A stretch of 56,328 nucleotides of DNA from Winogradskya humida (lineage in GTDB: Bacteria; Actinomycetota; Actinomycetes; Mycobacteriales; Micromonosporaceae), in NCBI RefSeq assembly GCF_016862215.1, contig NZ_BOMN01000148.1, forward strand, positions 1 through 56,328, in the 5' to 3' direction. The notes under the pieces were generated by a model, which had not been told where the DNA came from, did no database searches, and saw only the letters and a program-made list of their open reading frames with translations. This document shows positions 1-8,246 of this stretch, in pieces (within the stretch, counting starts at the first letter, position 1; every line of letters starts with the position of its first letter). The translations under genes were made by a program, and so were the position numbers.

Positions 1-21
1 ACGGCCACCGCCGAGGAATAG
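1..21 (+). CDS. Possible C-terminal end of an upstream gene (partial)
   Basis: The first 21 bases read in frame as six codons (T-A-T-A-E-E) followed by TAG at 19-21, then a tandem repeat and a strong hairpin terminator at 87-124. That arrangement is what the last codons of a plus-strand gene followed by its terminator would look like. Only a handful of codons are visible, so no function can be given and the call rests on context alone. Confidence 0.25.
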   Translation, partial: TATAEE

Positions 22-84
22 GCCCGCCGCCTAGGTGTAGGCCCGCCGCCTAGGAGTAAGCCCACCGCCCCTAGGTGTAAGGCC
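19..84. repeat. Short tandem repeat, three units of 19-21 nt
   Basis: Units begin at 19, 38 and 57 and are about 19, 19 and 21 nt long, followed by a partial fourth copy at 78-84. Units one and two differ at one base. Every unit contains a CCTAGG palindrome and starts with TAG or TAA, so each carries a stop codon in the frame of the possible upstream gene. The array sits between that gene end and the terminator at 87-124. Confidence 0.7.
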
Positions 85-86
85 GC

Positions 87-124
87 AACGAACCGCGCCA
101 TCCATCGTGGTGGCGCGGTTCGTT
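87..124. terminator. Bidirectional intrinsic terminator
   Basis: A perfect 14-bp stem (87-100 paired with 111-124) with a 10-nt loop. It lies between the plus-strand gene end near 21 and the minus-strand ATPase ending at 137, so it can serve both converging transcripts. Confidence 0.75.
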
Positions 125-136
125 CATATGCCCGGC

Positions 137-1606
137 TCAGGAATACAGGCGGGCGAGGTCGACGAGGAGGATCCGGTCGTCGGTTGCGGCGGCGGCCGTT
201 AGTTCGGCGGTGAACCCGGCGCCCCCGTAGAGAGCGAGCACCGTGGTTTCGGTGTCGTAGCCCTTCGGCCGCAGGAGGTCGCGGGCTGTCGCCAGGCGCT
301 GAAGGTGATGGTGGCCGATGACCTCGCCCCATTTGACCTCGCCCAAGGACAGGATTCGCCGGGGGCCGCTGCCCTGCTGCGCGGCCAGCGCGACCACGTC
401 GATCTCGATCTGGGTGCGGCTCGCCGGGTCGTTGACCGTCCCTGACCCGACCTCGGACGGCTGCTCGGCGAAGAGGGCGTCGCCGGATTCCAGGGCGAAG
501 GCCCGGCACAGGGCTTCGAAGTGCGGGCCGACGACCTGGGTGAGGAAGGTCTGGCGGGTTGTCGTCCAGACCTGCTCGGCGCGGTGGATCTCCAGCTCCG
601 CCCAGCGTTTCCGCATGATCGCCTCGTAGAACGTGATCAGCGGTTCGACGATCCGGTAGCGAGCGCGGCCTGGCCGGAGCAGGTCCGGTTCGCGGGCGAT
701 CAGCGCACAGTCCTCGAGGACGTTGAGCGGGTGCGTGATCTGGTCGGATTTCCGCCCGATGAAACTGGCGATCCCGCCGTTGGTGTTGTTGCCGGCGGCG
801 ATCGCGGCCAGCACCGAGTGATAGAGGGCGGGGTCGCGGATGGCGGCTTCCTCGGCCAGCAGGTATCGCGCTTCCCTGAACAACGGCGTCTGCGGGTTCA
901 AGGCGGTCCGGATCACCCAGGCGTCGTAGTCGTCGATCGTGGCCGGGGCGTCTCCCTGGGTGAACTCGTAACGATAGGCCGGGGTGCCGCCGACGACCGC
1001 GTGGACCAGGATGGCGAGTCTGGGATCGGTGATGCCCCAGAACCGGGCAGATTCGCGGTAGCGGAACGGCTGGACGACGAGCTCGAGGCTTGCCCGGCCA
1101 CGTAGCGGTGCCTGCCCGGCCAGGAGGCTGCCCATGACCGACATCGCCGATCCGCACAGCACCAGCCGTGCCGAGCTTGCGCGGCCGCTGCCTCCCGGGC
1201 CGAGCTCGCGCTGAATGATCGACGGCAGCGCTGGTGAGGTCTTCGACAGGAACGGGAACTCGTCGATCGCGACGACAGTCGGGCGGTCGGTGACGCTGTG
1301 GAACATATGAGCTATCGCGTCGTTCCAGTCCCGGAACGGCGCTTCGATGAACTCGTTGGTGTGCCGTGCGAGCGTCTCGGTGAACAACCGCAGCGACTCC
1401 GCCTCGGTCGCCTCGGTGGCGGCGAAGTACATGCCTCCGGCGGCTTCGGCGAGAGCTTGCAGCAGGAAGCTCTTACCCTGACGGCGCCGGCCGCTCATCA
1501 CACCCAGCGCCGCGGCGCCGGCCGTTGCATCGGAGGACCTGGTCGCGAACGCGGCGAGACCGTCCCACTCGCGGGTCCGGCCGAAGATGCGGGGCGGTTT
1601 GTCCAT
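137..1606 (-). CDS. AAA-family ATPase with C-terminal DUF234 nuclease-like domain
   Basis: Cytoplasmic ATPase of the archaeal-ATPase/DUF234 group, 489 residues from the chosen start. The N-terminal third has a Walker A (GRRRQGKS) and a Walker B (VVAIDEFPFL); a winged-helix-like middle follows. The C-terminal part holds an acidic stretch and the segment ILSLGEVKWG, which resembles the PD-(D/E)xK-like DUF234 fold. The longest reading frame starts at a GTG at 1636, but that GTG falls inside a 31-nt palindrome. A GGAGG lies 8 nt before the ATG at 1606, so 1606 is preferred; an ATG at 1621 is possible. It appears to be a single-gene unit, probably controlled at the palindrome. Members of this family are common in actinomycetes and their cellular role is not well defined; nothing here ties it to neighbours. 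Confidence 0.85.
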   Translation of the reverse strand: MDKPPRIFGRTREWDGLAAFATRSSDATAGAAALGVMSGRRRQGKSFLLQALAEAAGGMYFAATEATEAESLRLFTETLARHTNEFIEAPFRDWNDAIAHMFHSVTDRPTVVAIDEFPFLSKTSPALPSIIQRELGPGGSGRASSARLVLCGSAMSVMGSLLAGQAPLRGRASLELVVQPFRYRESARFWGITDPRLAILVHAVVGGTPAYRYEFTQGDAPATIDDYDAWVIRTALNPQTPLFREARYLLAEEAAIRDPALYHSVLAAIAAGNNTNGGIASFIGRKSDQITHPLNVLEDCALIAREPDLLRPGRARYRIVEPLITFYEAIMRKRWAELEIHRAEQVWTTTRQTFLTQVVGPHFEALCRAFALESGDALFAEQPSEVGSGTVNDPASRTQIEIDVVALAAQQGSGPRRILSLGEVKWGEVIGHHHLQRLATARDLLRPKGYDTETTVLALYGGAGFTAELTAAAATDDRILLVDLARLYS

Positions 1607-1635
1607 CAGCACGGCCTCCATAATGTCACAAGTCA

Positions 1636-1666
1636 CAGAAGTATAGTTCTCAGAACTATACTTCTG
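1636..1666. promoter_or_regulatory. 31-nt perfect palindrome (operator) upstream of the AAA/DUF234 gene
   Basis: The 15-base arms 1636-1650 and 1652-1666 are exact reverse complements around a single C at 1651. The element is AT-rich in a high-GC setting. On the minus strand it contains TATACT (1640-1645 complement), a plausible -10 hexamer about 35 nt before the preferred ATG at 1606. This is the usual layout for a dimeric repressor site over a promoter. Confidence 0.8.
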
Positions 1667-1820
1667 CGACCCAAACAGTCCAGGTTCCTAGGACGGTAAA
1701 GAGGGTGTGGCGGGCGGTGGGGGACTTTTGCTGATTGCGGCGAAAGTTGTGGACTTCGTGACAGAAGGCGCCTAGCGTCAGCAGGCATCGATGGTTGTCG
1801 ACCTGTCTGCGGGGCGCTCG

Positions 1821-4800
1821 ATGAAGAGATCGCTGTTCACCCGACCACGCGCCGCCCTTTTGGTGGGCGCCCTTCTGCTGCCTGCAGCACCGGCCGGGGC
1901 GGCGGCCGCGCCTCCTCCGCAGGAGCCCGGAGTCACCCTTCGGACCTACGATCTGCAGACGGCGCGGGATGCGATCTGCACGCTCAAGCCCGCGCAGACG
2001 CCGAACGTCGACAAGCTGATGCCGGCGATCAACTGGACGACTGAGGCGGACTTCGGGCTGGCGGACCACTTCCAGTCGGAGGTGATCGCGAACATCAGCA
2101 TCGGGACGGCGGGGGCGTACGCGTTCAGGCTCACCAGCGACGACGGCTCGCGGCTCCTGATCGACGATGCGACGATCATCAACCACGACGGCGCGCACGG
2201 GGCGACCGCCAAGGATGGCAGTGTCACGCTCACGACCGGCTACCACGGCCTGCGCGTGGACTACTTCGAGCGCGACGGCGGCCAGCAGCTGACCCTGGCG
2301 TGGCAGCCTCCGGGAGCGACCTCGTTCGTGCCGGTGCCGACCAGCGTGCTGAGCACCGATGCCGGCGTGGTCCGGGTGACCGCGCCGGGGCGCAAGGAGT
2401 GCGAGGGGTCGGCGGACAGCCCTGGTGACGGTCTTCCGCTGGATGCCGTGTACCCCGGGTACACGCTGAAGGATCTGCGGCCGGCCGGGTTCGAGCCGCA
2501 GGTGAGTGCGATGGACTGGTTCCCGGACGGGCGGCTGGCCATCGCGACCTGGGGCGGGAGCGACACCGTGGCGGGGGAGGTGTACATCCTCAACGGGGTC
2601 ACCGGAGACGGCCCGGTGACGTACCGGAAGATCGCCTCTGGTCTCCGGGAACCGATGGGGTTGAAGATTGTCGACGGGACGATCTATGTCTCGCAGAAGC
2701 ATGAGCTGACGGAGCTCACCGACACCACCGGCGACGGCGTGATCGACCAGTATCGCCGGGTCGCGACGTGGCCGTTCGACGGCAATTTCCACGAGTTCGC
2801 GTTCGGGCTGCTCTACAAGGACGGCTACTTCTACCTGAACCTGTCCGTGTCCATCGATCTCGGTGGCGCGACCACCCAGCCGCAGGGTTCACCGAACCGC
2901 GGCACCAGCTTGAAGATCAACCGCGCGACGGGTGCGGTGCAGTACGTTGCGGGCGGGCTGCGTACGCCGGATGGGCTGGGGTGGGGGCCGGAGGGCGACC
3001 TGCTCGTCCTCGACAACCAGGGTGGGTGGCTGCCCGCGTCGAAGCTCGTGCAGATCAAGCAGGACCGGTTCTTCGGGCACTACACCAATCCGGACGGACC
3101 GTACGACGACCGCCCCGTGACGCAGCCGGTGCTGTGGCTGCCGCAGAACGAGATCGCGAACTCGCCGAGCACTCCGCTGATGCTGGACTCGGGGCCGTAC
3201 GCGGGGCAGGTGCTCTTCGGTGATGTCACCTACGGCGGGATCCAGCGGGCGTACCTGGAGAAGGTCGGTGGTCAGTATCAGGGTGCGGTTTTCCGGTTGA
3301 CCCAGGGGCTCGAGTCGGGGGTGCTGCGGCTGACGCAGGGGCCGGACGGTGCGCTCTACTACGGCGGGCTCGGTGCGGGCGGTAACTGGGGTCAGGAAGG
3401 CAAGCTGACGTACGGGCTGCAGAAGCTGACACCCAACGGCACAAGCGTTTTTGACATCAAAGCTATGCGTACGATCGCCGGCGGTTTTGAGTTCGAGTAC
3501 ACGCAGCCGGTGTCGGTGGACACCGCCGCGCAGCTCGCCGCGCGGTATCGGGCCGAGCAGTGGCGTTACGTGCCGACCCCGGCGTACGGCGGACCGAAGG
3601 TGGATGAGGAGTCGCTGCCGGTGGCGTCGGCGTCGCTGTCCGCGGACCGGTTGAAGGTGACGCTCAAGCTGACGGGGCTCAAGCCGGGCCGCGTGGTGCA
3701 CGTTCGCTCACCGCGTCCGTTCACGTCGACGTCCGGTGCGTCGTTGTGGAGCACCGAGGCCTGGTACACGCTCAACAGCCTGGCCGATGGTTCGACGTTG
3801 CCGACGGGCCGGGTCGAGGCGGAGAATGCCGGGCTCAGCGGGAGCGCCGGGGTGGCTTCCGACCACACCGGGTACACCGGGTCGGGTTTCGTCGCGGGGT
3901 ATGGCTCGGTGGGGGCCGCGACGACGTTCAGCGTTGACGTGCCGTCGGCCGGGGCGTACCCGGTGTCCCTGCGTTTCAGTAACGGCCCGAATCCGTCCGC
4001 GGGTGCCAAGACGGTCAGCCTGTACGTCAACGGCAGCAAGGTCAGGCAGATCAACCTCGCCGACACGGGTACGTGGGACACCTGGGCGACCCAGCTCGAC
4101 ACGGTGACATTGCGGGCCGGGGGCAACACGATCGCGTACAGGGTCGACGAGGGCGACATCGGGCACGTCAACCTCGACAGCCTGACCGTCGGCGACACCA
4201 CGGCGGCCGCGCCGCGGACAGGAACGCTCACCGGCATTGCTGGCAAGTGTGTCGATGTGGACAACGCGAGCACTGCCGACAGGGCCAAGATTCAGCTGTA
4301 CGGGTGCAACAACTCGTCCGCGCAGAGCTGGACCCGCGACGGCGACACCCTGCGCGCGCTCGGCAAGTGCCTGGACGTGGACAACGCCGGAACGGCCAAC
4401 GGCACCAAGGTGCAGCTCTACACGTGCAACAACGGCGCCGCGCAGGTGTGGCGGGCCCAGGCCGACGGGTCGTTGCTGAATCCGCAGTCGGGCAAGGTCC
4501 TCGACGCGGCGGGCGGGGCGAGCACGGACGGCACCCAGCTGCAGATCTGGGAACCGGCGGGCGTGGCCCAGCAGCGGTGGACCCACAACGGCCCCGGCCG
4601 GGTGACGCTGTTCGACGGCGGCAACCTGCAGGCCTTCCAGAACGCTGACGGTACGCCGGCCACGTGGCCGGTCTCCGGCGGCTCGGCGGAGGCGTTCGGT
4701 GGGGACCTGCGCACCAAGCAGACGTACGGCGATTTCCGGTTGCACGCCGAGTTCTGGCTGCCGAACCTGCCCGGCGACGTGACCGGTCAGGCGCGTGCGA

Positions 4801-5177
4801 ACAGCGGCATCTACCTGCAGGACCGCTACGAACTGCAGATCCTCGACACGTACGGTAAACCGGCCCTGGCTGACAACGACTGCGCCGCCATCTACCTGAA
4901 ACGGGCGCCCTCTGCCAACGCCGGAACAGCCCCGGAGACGTGGCAGACCTACGACGTCACATTCCGTGCGGCCCGCTACGACGGCACCACGAAGATCGAC
5001 AACGCCCGCGTCACCGTGGTCTGGAACGGCACCACCGTCCACGACAACATCGCCATCGACGGCCCCACCGGCAACGGCGCCGCGGAGGGGCCGTCCTTCC
5101 TGCCCGTCCGCCTGCAGGACCACGGCGACCCGGGGGCGAACGTCCGCTACCGCAACCTCTGGATCGAACCGGCCTGA
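1821..5177 (+). CDS. Secreted mosaic protein: PA14, beta-propeller, CBM, ricin-B, DUF1080
   Basis: A 1118-residue exported protein. The first about 30 residues form a signal peptide (KRS, hydrophobic LLVGALLLPAAPAGA, Ala-rich cleavage region). A PA14-like domain follows (about 45-180; SDDGSRLLIDD), then a sorbosone-dehydrogenase-like propeller (about 215-560). After that come a short beta domain (about 570-655), a CBM6/35-type domain (about 665-790; RVEAENAGLSGSAG) and a ricin-type lectin with repeated KCLDVDNA / QxW motifs (about 795-920). The last domain is DUF1080/3-keto-glycoside-hydrolase-like (about 925-1118; ANSGIYLQDRYELQI). Domain names rest on recognised motifs. The likely role is binding and cleaving or oxidising extracellular glycans. 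An in-frame GTG/ATG ten codons upstream (1791) is possible, but the start at 1821 gives a normal signal peptide. The gene is alone, followed by a terminator at 5190. Confidence 0.85.
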   Translation: MKRSLFTRPRAALLVGALLLPAAPAGAAAAPPPQEPGVTLRTYDLQTARDAICTLKPAQTPNVDKLMPAINWTTEADFGLADHFQSEVIANISIGTAGAYAFRLTSDDGSRLLIDDATIINHDGAHGATAKDGSVTLTTGYHGLRVDYFERDGGQQLTLAWQPPGATSFVPVPTSVLSTDAGVVRVTAPGRKECEGSADSPGDGLPLDAVYPGYTLKDLRPAGFEPQVSAMDWFPDGRLAIATWGGSDTVAGEVYILNGVTGDGPVTYRKIASGLREPMGLKIVDGTIYVSQKHELTELTDTTGDGVIDQYRRVATWPFDGNFHEFAFGLLYKDGYFYLNLSVSIDLGGATTQPQGSPNRGTSLKINRATGAVQYVAGGLRTPDGLGWGPEGDLLVLDNQGGWLPASKLVQIKQDRFFGHYTNPDGPYDDRPVTQPVLWLPQNEIANSPSTPLMLDSGPYAGQVLFGDVTYGGIQRAYLEKVGGQYQGAVFRLTQGLESGVLRLTQGPDGALYYGGLGAGGNWGQEGKLTYGLQKLTPNGTSVFDIKAMRTIAGGFEFEYTQPVSVDTAAQLAARYRAEQWRYVPTPAYGGPKVDEESLPVASASLSADRLKVTLKLTGLKPGRVVHVRSPRPFTSTSGASLWSTEAWYTLNSLADGSTLPTGRVEAENAGLSGSAGVASDHTGYTGSGFVAGYGSVGAATTFSVDVPSAGAYPVSLRFSNGPNPSAGAKTVSLYVNGSKVRQINLADTGTWDTWATQLDTVTLRAGGNTIAYRVDEGDIGHVNLDSLTVGDTTAAAPRTGTLTGIAGKCVDVDNASTADRAKIQLYGCNNSSAQSWTRDGDTLRALGKCLDVDNAGTANGTKVQLYTCNNGAAQVWRAQADGSLLNPQSGKVLDAAGGASTDGTQLQIWEPAGVAQQRWTHNGPGRVTLFDGGNLQAFQNADGTPATWPVSGGSAEAFGGDLRTKQTYGDFRLHAEFWLPNLPGDVTGQARANSGIYLQDRYELQILDTYGKPALADNDCAAIYLKRAPSANAGTAPETWQTYDVTFRAARYDGTTKIDNARVTVVWNGTTVHDNIAIDGPTGNGAAEGPSFLPVRLQDHGDPGANVRYRNLWIEPA

Positions 5178-5189
5178 CTGTGCTCGCGT

Positions 5190-5222
5190 ACCCGGGCCCG
5201 CCCGCTCCAAACGGGCCCGGGT
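5190..5222 (+). terminator. Intrinsic terminator after the secreted mosaic gene
   Basis: An 11-bp perfect GC stem (5190-5200 with 5212-5222) and an 11-nt loop, starting 12 nt after the stop codon at 5177. Confidence 0.75.
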
Positions 5223-5312
5223 GGGTGACGTGATGCGGCGGCCCGGCTCCGTGTGAAGCGCTGACGTGGGGGTAGCCGGGGCCGACAGCATCTCGGCTAC
5301 CGGAGGATTCCC

Positions 5313-5861
5313 ATGGCGAAAGACACCCTGTCCCGTTCCCTGCACGACGTCGGCCTCGCCGCCTGGTTCGGCGGCACCCTGGCCAACGCGGTAGCCCTCA
5401 ACCCGGCCGCCGCGCAAGCGGACACGGCGAGCGGCACCGGCCGCGTCGCGAACACCGGCTGGAACAAGTGGACCCCGGTCAACGCGGCCGCCATCGGCGC
5501 GCACCTCGTCGGCAGCGTCGGCGAGCTCGTCGGCAACCGCTCGCGTCTGGCCGGGCAGAGCGGCGTCGGCTCGATGGCGATCGCGAAGACCGGCCTGACG
5601 GTGGTGGCACTCGCCGTGACCGGCTACAGCCGCCTGCTCGGCCGCAAGGTCGCCCAGGAGGAGTCGGTGCCGGCCCTGGCGGGCACCGAACCGGCCAGCA
5701 GCACCCCCGGCGACGTGGCCACCGCGCAGAAGCGGCTGTCCACCCTGCAGTGGGCCATTCCGCTGCTGACCGGCGCCCTGATCGTCGTCAGCTCCTTCGC
5801 CGGCGAGCAGCAGCGCGCCGGCGAGGTCAAGAAGGGCGTACTCTCCCGCTTCACCAGCTGA
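5313..5861 (+). CDS. Small integral membrane protein, unknown function
   Basis: 182 residues. A GGAGG about 7 nt before the ATG at 5313 supports the start. The sequence has hydrophobic stretches at about 13-35 (VGLAAWFGGTLANAVAL), 58-75 (AAIGAHLVGSVGEL), 88-105 (IAKTGLTVVALAVTGYS) and 146-165 (WAIPLLTGALIVVSSF), suggesting three or four membrane segments with a basic C-terminus. I recognise it only as the kind of short conserved hypothetical membrane protein frequent in actinomycetes. It is transcribed on its own; the next gene starts 108 nt downstream with its own ribosome binding site. Confidence 0.8.
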   Translation: MAKDTLSRSLHDVGLAAWFGGTLANAVALNPAAAQADTASGTGRVANTGWNKWTPVNAAAIGAHLVGSVGELVGNRSRLAGQSGVGSMAIAKTGLTVVALAVTGYSRLLGRKVAQEESVPALAGTEPASSTPGDVATAQKRLSTLQWAIPLLTGALIVVSSFAGEQQRAGEVKKGVLSRFTS

Positions 5862-5969
5862 CCGGCGCCCGGTTACCGCGCTGGCCCCGGGCCCGGCTGG
5901 ATTACGCTGGCCCCGATCGGGCCGTGATCTGGTGACAACGGGCCCGGCGGCAGGCGAGGGGGATGCCCG

Positions 5970-7340
5970 GTGTACATCAAAGAGATCAAGCTGCGAAACG
6001 TGCGAGGATTTCACGACGCCCGTGACGTGTCGCTTGACCTCACCCGGCCGGACGGATCCCTCGCCGGCTGGACCGTGCTGGCCGGGCGTAATGGTTCGGG
6101 TAAAACGTCACTGCTGCGGGCTGTGGCCCTCGCTGTCGGCGGTCCCGGCGTAGCCCGCAACCTGGTCTCCGACTTCTCCAACTGGGTGTCGTTCGGCAAG
6201 CTTCACGCCGTCGCCACGGTGCAACTCACGCATGACACGGGGGTCGATCTCTTCGCCGGGGACGAGGAGTGGCCGGCGGGGCAGTTCGGGGCCGGTTTGA
6301 GCTGGGCCATCCAGGAGGATGCCCGTTATGCCGGACAAGACAGGCAGCCGGCGATGATGGAACACCGTGGCTTGTCCGGCGGTGAACTAAGAGCGTCACA
6401 GCGGGGGCCTTGGTCCGACAACCCGGCCGGGTGGTTCTGCGCGGCGTATGGCCCGTTCCGGCGGCTCGCGGGCGGTTCGGGTGACGCTCAGCGGCTCATG
6501 GTCAGCAGGGGCCCGGCCACGCGGATGGCCACGGCGTTCCACGAGGATGCGTCCCTCGCCGAGGGCGTGAGCTGGCTCATCGAGCAGCACCTGCGATCAC
6601 TGGAGAAGCGGTCCGGCGCTGAACAACTCAAGGCGGCCGCTCTGGCAGTCCTGGGCGACGGGCTGCTACCGGACGGATACGCGATTCAGGGGGTCAACTC
6701 GGATGGCCTCTGGGTCGAGCGCGGCGGTCACCGTTCTCCCCTGCGAGAGATGAGCGATGGATATCGTACGGTCGCCGCGCTGGTGGTCGACCTGCTCAAA
6801 CAGGTCTACGAGGCTTACGGCACCCTCGACGTCGTCACCGTCGGTGGGCTGACCACGGTCAACGCGCCGGGCGTGGTCATCATCGACGAGGTCGACGCCC
6901 ACCTGCACGTCTCCTGGCAGAAGCGGATAGGCGGCTGGCTGAAACAGCACTTCCCCCGGACCCAGTTCATCGTGACGACCCACAGCCCCTACATCTGCCA
7001 GGCGGCGGACGAGCGCGGCCTGATCCGCCTGCCCGGCCCCGACGAGGACACCCCGCCCCAGATCGTGGAGCAGGACCTGTACGAGCGGATCGTCTACGGC
7101 AGCGGCGACGACGCCGTCATGTCGGAGCTGTTCGGCCTCGACACCCCCTACTCGGACCAGGCCGTCCAACTCCGCCGCGAGCTGGTCATTCTCGAGACGG
7201 ACGTGCTCACCGGCCACGCCAACGACCAGCAAATCCGCCGCTACGTGCAGTTACGTGACCTGCTTGCCAGCTCGCCACCCGCCAGAGTCGACGAACTCGC
7301 GGCACGACTGGTTGCGAACGGGGAGCAGCACCGTCCGTGA
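5970..7340 (+). CDS. ptuA-like: AAA/ABC-type ATPase of a Septu-like defence pair (PtuA-like)
   Basis: 456 residues, GTG start at 5970 preceded by a purine-rich GAGGGGGA about 7 nt upstream. It is an SMC/OLD-style ATPase. It has an N-terminal beta-strand motif (IKLRNVRGF), Walker A with GRNGSGKT (Lys45), a signature-like SDGYRT near 257, Walker B GVVIIDE (Asp306-Glu307) and an H-loop histidine in THSPY (His338). No transmembrane segment or nuclease motif is present in this chain. Its last four bases overlap the start of an HNH nuclease gene, so the two are almost certainly co-translated. In Septu systems an ATPase (PtuA) partners an HNH nuclease (PtuB) to abort phage infection, and the domain content here fits that. 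Retron-associated versions carry a reverse transcriptase; none is seen nearby. Assignment to Septu specifically is inference from domain pairing. Confidence 0.8.
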   Translation: MYIKEIKLRNVRGFHDARDVSLDLTRPDGSLAGWTVLAGRNGSGKTSLLRAVALAVGGPGVARNLVSDFSNWVSFGKLHAVATVQLTHDTGVDLFAGDEEWPAGQFGAGLSWAIQEDARYAGQDRQPAMMEHRGLSGGELRASQRGPWSDNPAGWFCAAYGPFRRLAGGSGDAQRLMVSRGPATRMATAFHEDASLAEGVSWLIEQHLRSLEKRSGAEQLKAAALAVLGDGLLPDGYAIQGVNSDGLWVERGGHRSPLREMSDGYRTVAALVVDLLKQVYEAYGTLDVVTVGGLTTVNAPGVVIIDEVDAHLHVSWQKRIGGWLKQHFPRTQFIVTTHSPYICQAADERGLIRLPGPDEDTPPQIVEQDLYERIVYGSGDDAVMSELFGLDTPYSDQAVQLRRELVILETDVLTGHANDQQIRRYVQLRDLLASSPPARVDELAARLVANGEQHRP

Positions 7341-8089
7341 TTCCGATCCACCGCTTGCCGTTACCCGCCGAGGTCACCGATCGTATGACGACCCTGAGCG
7401 GGCACATCCGTTCCGAGGACCCAAGCCATCAGGTTCAAATAGCGCGTGACCTGTGGCGTTCGAAGACCACGCGGTCCCAGGTGGCGACGCCGATCCGTAC
7501 AGTGCTGCAGCGGATGGCACCCGGTGCTGAACGGTGCATGTACTGCGGCGACAGTTTTGGCACCGACATCGATCACTACGAGCCGATTGCGCAGGCTCCA
7601 CTGCGTACCTTTGATTGGCCCAACCATCTTCTGGCTTGCTCGCACTGCAACAGTCACCACAAGCGTGACCAGTTCCCCTTAGATGAGCAGGGGATCCCGT
7701 TGTTGATCGACCCCACGGTCGAGGATCCTTTTGATCATCTGATGCTGTCGTTGTCGGTCGGGGAGTATCGGGCGTTGTCGGAGAAGGGCCGCCGGACGAT
7801 CGAGGTGTGCGGTCTGAACCGGTTCGCCCTGGCGAGGGCCAGGCAGAACGTCTTCCAGGTGGTGGTCCTCTGCCTACGGACATGGTCAGCTGCTGTGCGC
7901 GGCGAGAACCTCTACGATCCCGCTCAGGTTCTGCACATGATCCGGGAGCAGCCGTGCGCTGACGTCTGCCAGGCGATGCTCCGGCAGGTCGAGCAGCCCG
8001 GAGCGGCGGTCGTGTTCTCCGAGGTGCCCGACATCGTTGGGCTGCTCCGTGATCGCCGGGTCCGCGAGGTCCTGCTCCTGACTTTGTGA
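7337..8089 (+). CDS. ptuB-like: HNH endonuclease of a Septu-like defence pair (PtuB-like)
   Basis: 250 residues starting at GTG 7337, overlapping the upstream ATPase stop by 4 nt (GTGA). The core is an HNH/McrA-type nuclease. It has a zinc knuckle Cys67-x2-Cys70, the catalytic-type DIDHYEP (Asp79-His80), Asn96-His97 in PNHLLA, a second knuckle Cys101-x2-Cys104, and an HKRD following Asn105. This is the arrangement of PtuB and the retron-linked TIGR02646 nucleases. The rest of the chain is helical and probably binds the ATPase. Together they form a two-gene operon between an unrelated membrane protein gene and the GH92 gene. The nearest alternative is a stand-alone restriction-like HNH system. 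The pairing and length favour Septu. Confidence 0.82.
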   Translation: MIPIHRLPLPAEVTDRMTTLSGHIRSEDPSHQVQIARDLWRSKTTRSQVATPIRTVLQRMAPGAERCMYCGDSFGTDIDHYEPIAQAPLRTFDWPNHLLACSHCNSHHKRDQFPLDEQGIPLLIDPTVEDPFDHLMLSLSVGEYRALSEKGRRTIEVCGLNRFALARARQNVFQVVVLCLRTWSAAVRGENLYDPAQVLHMIREQPCADVCQAMLRQVEQPGAAVVFSEVPDIVGLLRDRRVREVLLLTL

Positions 8090-8160
8090 CGAGGGCGGCT
8101 GGACTACGTGCGTCAATCGTTCTGATCCAGCGACGACGGTGATCTCCGAGAGGACAGGTA

Positions 8161-8190
8161 TTGACAAATGTGAATTGAAAAGAGTCCTAT
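8161..8190 (+). promoter_or_regulatory. Candidate promoter of the GH92 gene
   Basis: TTGACA at 8161-8166 is an exact -35 hexamer; TCCTAT at 8185-8190 follows after 18 nt as a weak -10. The stretch is AT-rich compared with its surroundings and lies 57 nt upstream of the GH92 start. Confidence 0.5.
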
Positions 8191-8200
8191 CTGTGTACCG

Positions 8201-8216
8201 GTGACAGCGTTGTCAC
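8201..8216. promoter_or_regulatory. LacI-type operator upstream of GH92
   Basis: GTGACAGCGTTGTCAC: six-base arms around a central CG-containing core, one base from a perfect 16-nt palindrome. Central-CG palindromes of the form TGACA-N-CG-N-TGTCA are typical LacI-family sites. It lies just after the predicted -10 and 31 nt before the start codon, which suits sugar-relieved repression. No LacI gene is visible in the window. Confidence 0.6.
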
Positions 8217-8246
8217 CTTCGGATCTCAGAAGGGACGGCATCCCCC

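Noticed and set aside
137..1606. AAA/DUF234 ATPase as a phage-defence gene
   Set aside because: No partner and no defence motif; family role unknown.
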